NCBI RefSeq assembly: GCF_010111755.1
Contig: NC_088960.1
Location: forward strand, 558,001-622,000
From: Nakaseomyces glabratus
Taxonomy: Eukaryota > Ascomycota > Saccharomycetes > Saccharomycetales > Saccharomycetaceae
Direction: 5' to 3'
DNA: 64,000 bases
Below the pieces are notes generated by a model. It saw only the letters and a program-made list of their open reading frames with translations, was not told the origin of the DNA and did not search any database. Of this stretch, positions 58,993 through 64,000 are shown piece after piece. The translations under genes were made by a program, and so were the position numbers. Numbering within the stretch: position 1 is the stretch's first letter; each line of letters begins with the position of its first letter.

Positions 58993-61161
58993 TGTTAATA
59001 ATATTTGACTTTTTTATGTGATCGGGTGTTGTTCTTTATAGCAACTTCCTTTTTATTTTTGGGATTCTTGGTAAGTCCTGGAATGAAAAGGAATCGAGTC
59101 ACAAGAAAAGCTATATAGATTTGTTTATATATGTTTTTTTTAAAAAAAAATTGTTTCCAAGAAATGCTTTCCTTATGTGGATGAGCTCCTATTTCGTTTG
59201 TCTCTCCTTAATAAGGGAATTGTCCTTGTCCTTATTTCATGTGCTACAGTTAATTGCTTTCTCATTATTGTGATGGGGGCTCTCTCTGTCTCTCTCTCTA
59301 TTTTACACAATTACCAATTATTACAAGTTCTTTTTACAAAAACAAAAAAGCCCTCAAACCTTCAAAGGTTACACTGTGTACAGGTTAGTCCCAGGGCACA
59401 TCGCTGACTAGAAATGGGAAAGGTACTGCAAGGAACATTGAAAATTGAAAATTGAAAAAAAAGATGAAAAAGATGAAAAAGATGAATTGAGCAAAAGAGT
59501 TGTTATTGTTTTTCCGAATTCTCTCAGTTTTAGGGGAGTTTTCCCTCCCAACTCGATGCCTTTGTACCCTCAGATGGGTTCGCTACTCATCGAGGTTTTC
59601 ACCTTCGATGAGTCCTTTAGCTGTCTCATCCTACCCTTCGGTCCCTCTTCTGTACTTTCTGTGTGCAGCTAATTTCCTCAACATTATCGGGCCAGAACAT
59701 CCCTATTCCCTCTTTTCTCTTCCATTCTGCGTCCACCTTCCTTCTCGTCTTTCTACACTTACCACTTCCCATCCTTCCCCCCCCCCGTTCGTACATAACG
59801 GTTGTTAATACAACTGTTTGACCCGATTGGGACTGCGTGTATCTGTTATATGAGCTTACTCTATTTTATTAACTTCCTCGTACGGATTGTTGTAATTATG
59901 TACCGTGTTTGTCTCTCTCCTTGAACTTCTGTACAGATCCCCTCCCCCGGGGGGGCTCTTCTTACACTTTTGGTTGGAGAGGAATCGACTACGGGAAAAG
60001 GGGATTCCTATTCTTCGCTTCCCAATCCCGATCATCCGTTGGTGTGGCAAATCCTCCCCCCAAAGTACTTAGAGACCGTGGAGGAAGTAGTTCCCTTATT
60101 CAGAAATGTCTCCCCCCTTTCAGTATTCCCGAACGGGTCATTGCGGGATTGGGCTCCCCCTTCTATCCCTTTGTGGTTAAAGAAGGACACGCCCCCCCCT
60201 CCCCCGATATGAAAAGGGGCAAGAGCCGCACAAAATTGGTTTCAAACTCGGAAAGGGTTGTGAACACACACCCCTTTTGGGTAAGTCAATTACCCAAAAC
60301 GGGGCGTCCGACGGATGAGCGTGATTTCGACTTCGATACAATTTAGGACGCCCCATAGAACATGGAAAGGAAAATGGAAAGGAAAAAGAACGCAACTTCA
60401 TACACATAGAAAGCACGCACAAGAGCATCGTACTCTAAATTTAAGTAAATCACTATGCACAGTTGTTCCCTGAGTCTGGGTGTACAGGTGTTTTAATTCC
60501 AACTCTAAACCTTTTCTACGGATTGTGTTGCAACACAGAGAATTCTATCTTGCCAGATTGGAAATCGAAAATACGACCCAAGAAAAAAAGAAATGTTAAT
60601 GCCTTTAATGATCTGCTCCATTTTCTGTGCGCTTTTCGTCCAAATAGGGCCACACAATGCCAGAGGATGATGTCATGGTCTTTTTGATTTCAATATCTTT
60701 GCCTAATCGGGTAATGTGAGTGGTTTTCCATCTGCCATCGACTCGATCTTCCATCTGCCATCTTCTAGTTCCCTGGGCACTGAGAGATTATTTTCCTTTG
60801 ATTTTTGGGGGGGGGGGGGACCACTCCTTGTAATCGTTTAAGGTCCACAGCTGCCAATTGTTCCTGACACATGTCTCACAAAGGAGTAACAATGGGAGGG
60901 CTAAAAGGGGGGGGGGGTGGAAGGCTACGTAAAATTCTGTTTTCAATTTTGCATTGGCGGCTATGACTGTGTGGCTAACATATTGAACACGTATGCTGTC
61001 TATACAATTATTTATACCACACACTTAGCTTGTGGTCACTGGGGCGAGCTGCAATGACATTTGGATATTGTACAGTGTCTCGTGGGTTGAAAAGTGATAA
61101 TCATTTGTATCTTTATGTATAAAAAAAAATTAGAACTTATAAATGAAACTAAGGAAAAAAC
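58993..61161. other. Long YGP1 upstream region / CBK1 3' region
   Basis: 2169 bp with no supported gene, the longest gap in the window. It contains C10 at 59777-59786, C5G7 at 59944-59955, G13 at 60807-60819, G11 at 60907-60917, many C-runs and TC-rich tracts, STRE-type pentamers and A/GATGAAAAA repeats (59436-59486). Open frames of up to 145 codons here begin without ATG and match nothing that I know. A long non-coding RNA cannot be excluded. Confidence 0.65.
59532..60275. promoter_or_regulatory. STRE cluster upstream of YGP1
   Basis: AGGGG/CCCCT cores at 59532, 59939, 59999, 60114, 60157, 60196, 60215 and 60271, 540-1283 bp upstream of the ATG. S. cerevisiae YGP1 is an Msn2/4 target. Some cores fall in C-runs and may be chance. 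Confidence 0.5.
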
Positions 61162-62734
61162 TTATAATGCATTCTTTCTCGTCAAGTAGTCGAATCTGGA
61201 GTAAGTGTAGCCGATGAAAGGTAGATCTTCCTTCACTTGGTTCTGGTTCGGATTCACACCGTTCTTCATCATTTGCTCCCTTTGTTTTGCAGCTTGTGCC
61301 ATTGCGGGCGAGTCTGGGACATTCTCTAACTCGTCCGTTGGGAAGAATCGGGTATCCGTGATGGAACTCAACTTGGGGATGTATGGTGCCTCCACTTGTC
61401 GTATGGTGTTCCAGTCCACCCCACGGAAGAACGGATGACTCTTGATCTCGTCAGCACCGCCTTGTCTCCCCAACCTCTGATTGGAGTGCGTTAGCAACCT
61501 ACGGATCAAATCCTCCGCCTCGTAAGAGATATGTACATCCTCAGGGAATTGCAACGTTTGCTCAAAATTCATGATCTTACGATACGTCTCCTGCGGGGTC
61601 TCCGAACAGAATGGTGGCCATCCAATTAAACACTCATACATAATAGCCCCCAAGGACCACCAATCACAGTCCTGGCCATACCCTTGGTACAAAAAGATCT
61701 CAGGCGCAATGTAATCAGGTGTACCAACAGTCGAGTACGCCATCAGCCTTCTAGATTTCCTCCACGTTTGAATCTGCTGCCTGTTAGACATAGTCAGGTT
61801 GATAGAATCAACAATCATGGTTTGCCGGTTGTTACTACCGTCTCCTGCGTCATTTGGTGCCCCATTCTTCGTAGTAGCCTCGTCCTGCTGCAACAACTTC
61901 TTGTAGTAATTGGAATCGTGGGTCTTGTGGAACCCCGTAGATAAACCAAAATCTGAAAGTTTAATGTGCCCACGAATGTCAATTAGAATATTATCCGGTT
62001 TAATATCTCTGTGAATGAAACCAAGCTTATGGATAGTCTCGATGGCCAATATACACTCGGCCATGTAGAATCTGGTAACATCTTCCGTGAACAACTGCCA
62101 TCTGATCAACATCGTCATCAAATCACCACCCGGTAGAAACTCCATGATCAAGTAAAGGTATTGTGCATCCTGGAATGAGTAGTACAATGAAACAATCCAA
62201 GGGGAGTCCGTGCCTGCCAGGACATCTCTTTCAGCCTTGACATGCGCTAATTGATCCTTCTTGTACATCTCAGACTTAAGCAACGTCTTCATCGCATAGA
62301 TCTTACCAGTATCCTTCTTTTGAACAAGTCTAACTTCACCAAATGCACCTTTACCAATAACTTGAACCGTATGAAAATCTTCCAACGATAGCCTGGTCCT
62401 CCTCAACCTCAAGAATTGCGATTCTTTCTTACCTAGGGAGGCAAGCTGTCTTGCATTCCGTTCTTCAGACCAGTTATGCGATCCCAGCTCTGTCTCAAGC
62501 TCTACTCTACGCTCGTTCCTCTCGATTGCATACTTCACTGACTGTTGATAGTAATTCTCAACCTTAAGCTTGACAGCAGCGGCTTTGTCCTGTGTCGACT
62601 TACTCAATAAGTCGGGTCTCCTCTCAAAATACATATAGCTACCCGCATTTTGTAGCTCTTGCTGTTGTTGCTGTTGAAGCTGTGTTTGTTGTGGAGGAAC
62701 CATGCTTTGAAATTTTGGCTGCTGCTGCTGCTGT

Positions 62735-62769
<35 letters not shown>

Positions 62770-63483
62770 GGGAGGTAAAGAAGGTTGCGGAAGTTGGGTG
62801 AAAGTTGTCTGTTGTAATGGCTGTGCAGGCTGCCTTTGAGGAGATGATCTATGGGCACTTAATTGTCCCGATGACAAATTGCTGTTGGTGTAGAAAGTCT
62901 GTGGTTGATGATAAGGACTGCTACTTTGACTTCCATTAATATTATAATTCCCATTAGCCATAACGTGGTTCCCGGCCCCATTGTTGAAATCGGAATCAAC
63001 TGAATAACGATCCGGAGAAAACTGTGAACGAGCTTGGTTTAGATTATCCTGTAACAGATTAGTAGAGTTATTGTCGTGCGAATACAGTGGGTTGTTTCCC
63101 ATAGTAGGTGGAGGCGTATTGAACATGTTGTTCATGTTACTTGTGCTCGGTATATTTCCACCCTGGTTCATAGCAGGATGGAAATTACCATTACTTATTT
63201 TTTGTACTAGACCATGTGGAGGCGTGGAAGGGTGTAACTGAGGTATATCAGTGAAACCAGCACCATACGCCGCATTATGTTGTTGTTGTTGTTGTTGTTG
63301 TTGTTGCTCCATGTGACTCGAATACTGATCGTGCAAAGACTGGTTTGAGATCTGCTGTCTCAGAAAATGATCCCCAACACTGGGACTACCGGGCTTCTCA
63401 AACTCCATGGCATCCAGCACTGGCGGCTGGAACCGCTGCCCGTTATTAGCATCATACGCGTGATCATACTCGCCACCAAACAT
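61162..63483 (-). CDS. CBK1: NDR/LATS-family kinase Cbk1
   Basis: 773 residues against 756 in S. cerevisiae. Cbk1, with Mob2, is the RAM-network kinase acting on Ace2, Ssd1 and polarised growth. The N-terminal third is low complexity with glutamine runs (about ten near residue 58 and 17 coded by 62719-62769). An NTR/Mob-binding helix region (about 310-375) precedes the kinase domain, with [20 protein letters not shown] and DFGLSTG. The family's insert precedes [13 protein letters not shown], and the hydrophobic motif FIGYTYSRF contains T760, matching T743 of S. cerevisiae. Confidence 0.97.
62719..62769 (-). repeat. Polyglutamine-coding repeat in CBK1
   Basis: Seventeen CAG/CAA codons in the minus strand, mixed in pattern, so length change by slippage is possible but damped. 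Confidence 0.9.
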
Positions 63484-64000
63484 ACTGGTTTTTGCTCTAC
63501 ACTGCTTTTATTTGCGTCTCCCACGTAACACCACGCCTTCTACAAATTTGTGTGCTAAATGAACTCCCAGCAATGTTTGATCTAGCGCTTGTTATTGTTG
63601 ATTTGCAATTCCTGATCTGCACATCTCAGTGATTCCAAAGATTCGCTGTTCGTTATTTTGGCAAAATTTTGTTTTTAGGAGCTTCGAAGCATTTACGCTG
63701 GCGTACCTGGTGATATGCATAGCCTTCGCAGGCATAACAGTGGATATTGAAGGCTGGGGTATTTGTAATATATTGGCTATTCGTGTCTATATATCTGGCT
63801 AAAATATAGATGATATAATATCAAATGTGAAGTAGGTCCTTTACCGTAATTCTGGTGAATATATATTTGTGGCTGTGTGCTCTGCGTGCACTGTGTGCCT
63901 ATGCATGTGTGTAAAATGTAATTAATAGCTGTGTATGTTCAGTGTCGGCTAGGTGGTTTCTCTATCTTGGTAGATGCTTCCAGTAGTTCTGACCCTTCCA
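63484..64000. other. CBK1 promoter region
   Basis: 517 bp to the window edge. AT-rich with TG-rich stretches near 63870-63915. No gene seen. Confidence 0.5.

Noticed and set aside
59909..60346. 145-codon frame in the YGP1-CBK1 interval
   Set aside because: It begins at TTG, not ATG, and its residues reflect C-runs rather than a protein fold.
60474..60488. TCTGGGTGTACAGG, resembling a yeast telomere repeat or telomerase template
   Set aside because: A single short partial match without repeat or flanking RNA features.

Overview
This is a eukaryotic nuclear segment from a budding yeast of the family Saccharomycetaceae. Nearly every long reading frame is a recognisable single-exon yeast gene. 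The one intron I can support (LSM7) has the yeast signals GTATGT, TACTAAC and TAG. CTG codons sit at conserved leucines (for example in YCK2 at 49786-49788), so the CUG-Ser code does not apply. Gene order follows three blocks of the S. cerevisiae map: YGL097-YGL099, YNL079-YNL090 and YNL139-YNL161. TCB2 and IGO1, each half of an S. cerevisiae ohnolog pair, are absent from otherwise collinear stretches. Genes of the sister S. cerevisiae segment on chromosome VIII are not interleaved. Both facts suggest a post-whole-genome-duplication species, perhaps of the Nakaseomyces (Candida glabrata) type; the species call is an inference.

Layout. 0.5-6 kb: SRM1, USE1, an unrecognised small membrane protein gene and LSG1, all on the minus strand. 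6.7-26.7 kb: TPM1, EOS1, SWS2, PMS1, SAL1, END3, MKT1, SNN1, TOP2 and RHO2, collinear with S. cerevisiae chromosome XIV except that TCB2 is missing between SNN1 and TOP2. 27-43 kb: THO2, INN1, RPC31, PGA2, ALF1, intron-containing LSM7, a DUF2009/B-box protein with no S. cerevisiae counterpart that I recall, a small two-helix membrane protein, and a PH-domain protein of the YNL144C family. 43-51 kb: a GC-rich short-chain dehydrogenase, a probable ASI2, PGA1, an INSIG homolog (NSG) and YCK2. 51-64 kb: CUZ1, AAH1, GIM3, the ammonium transceptor MEP2, the secreted glycoprotein YGP1 and the kinase CBK1, with long intergenic regions around MEP2 and YGP1.

The genes do not form one pathway. Themes are ribosome and Pol III biogenesis (LSG1, RPC31), mRNA export and decay (THO2, LSM7, SRM1), the secretory pathway and GPI anchoring (USE1, PGA1, PGA2, EOS1), actin, polarity and cytokinesis (TPM1, END3, RHO2, INN1, CBK1, YCK2) and nitrogen or purine use (MEP2, AAH1). 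Intergenic DNA is informative. There are many exact PAC motifs (GCGATGAG), some paired with RRPE; a Rap1-type site before TPM1; a dense GATA cluster before MEP2; STRE-type elements and long G/C homopolymers before YGP1; and several short tandem repeats. I saw no tRNA gene, transposon, LTR, CRISPR array or centromere. I found no clear novel multi-gene system. The best candidates for new biology are the small unrecognised proteins, the DUF2009 gene, the GC-rich dehydrogenase island and the YGP1-CBK1 interval.
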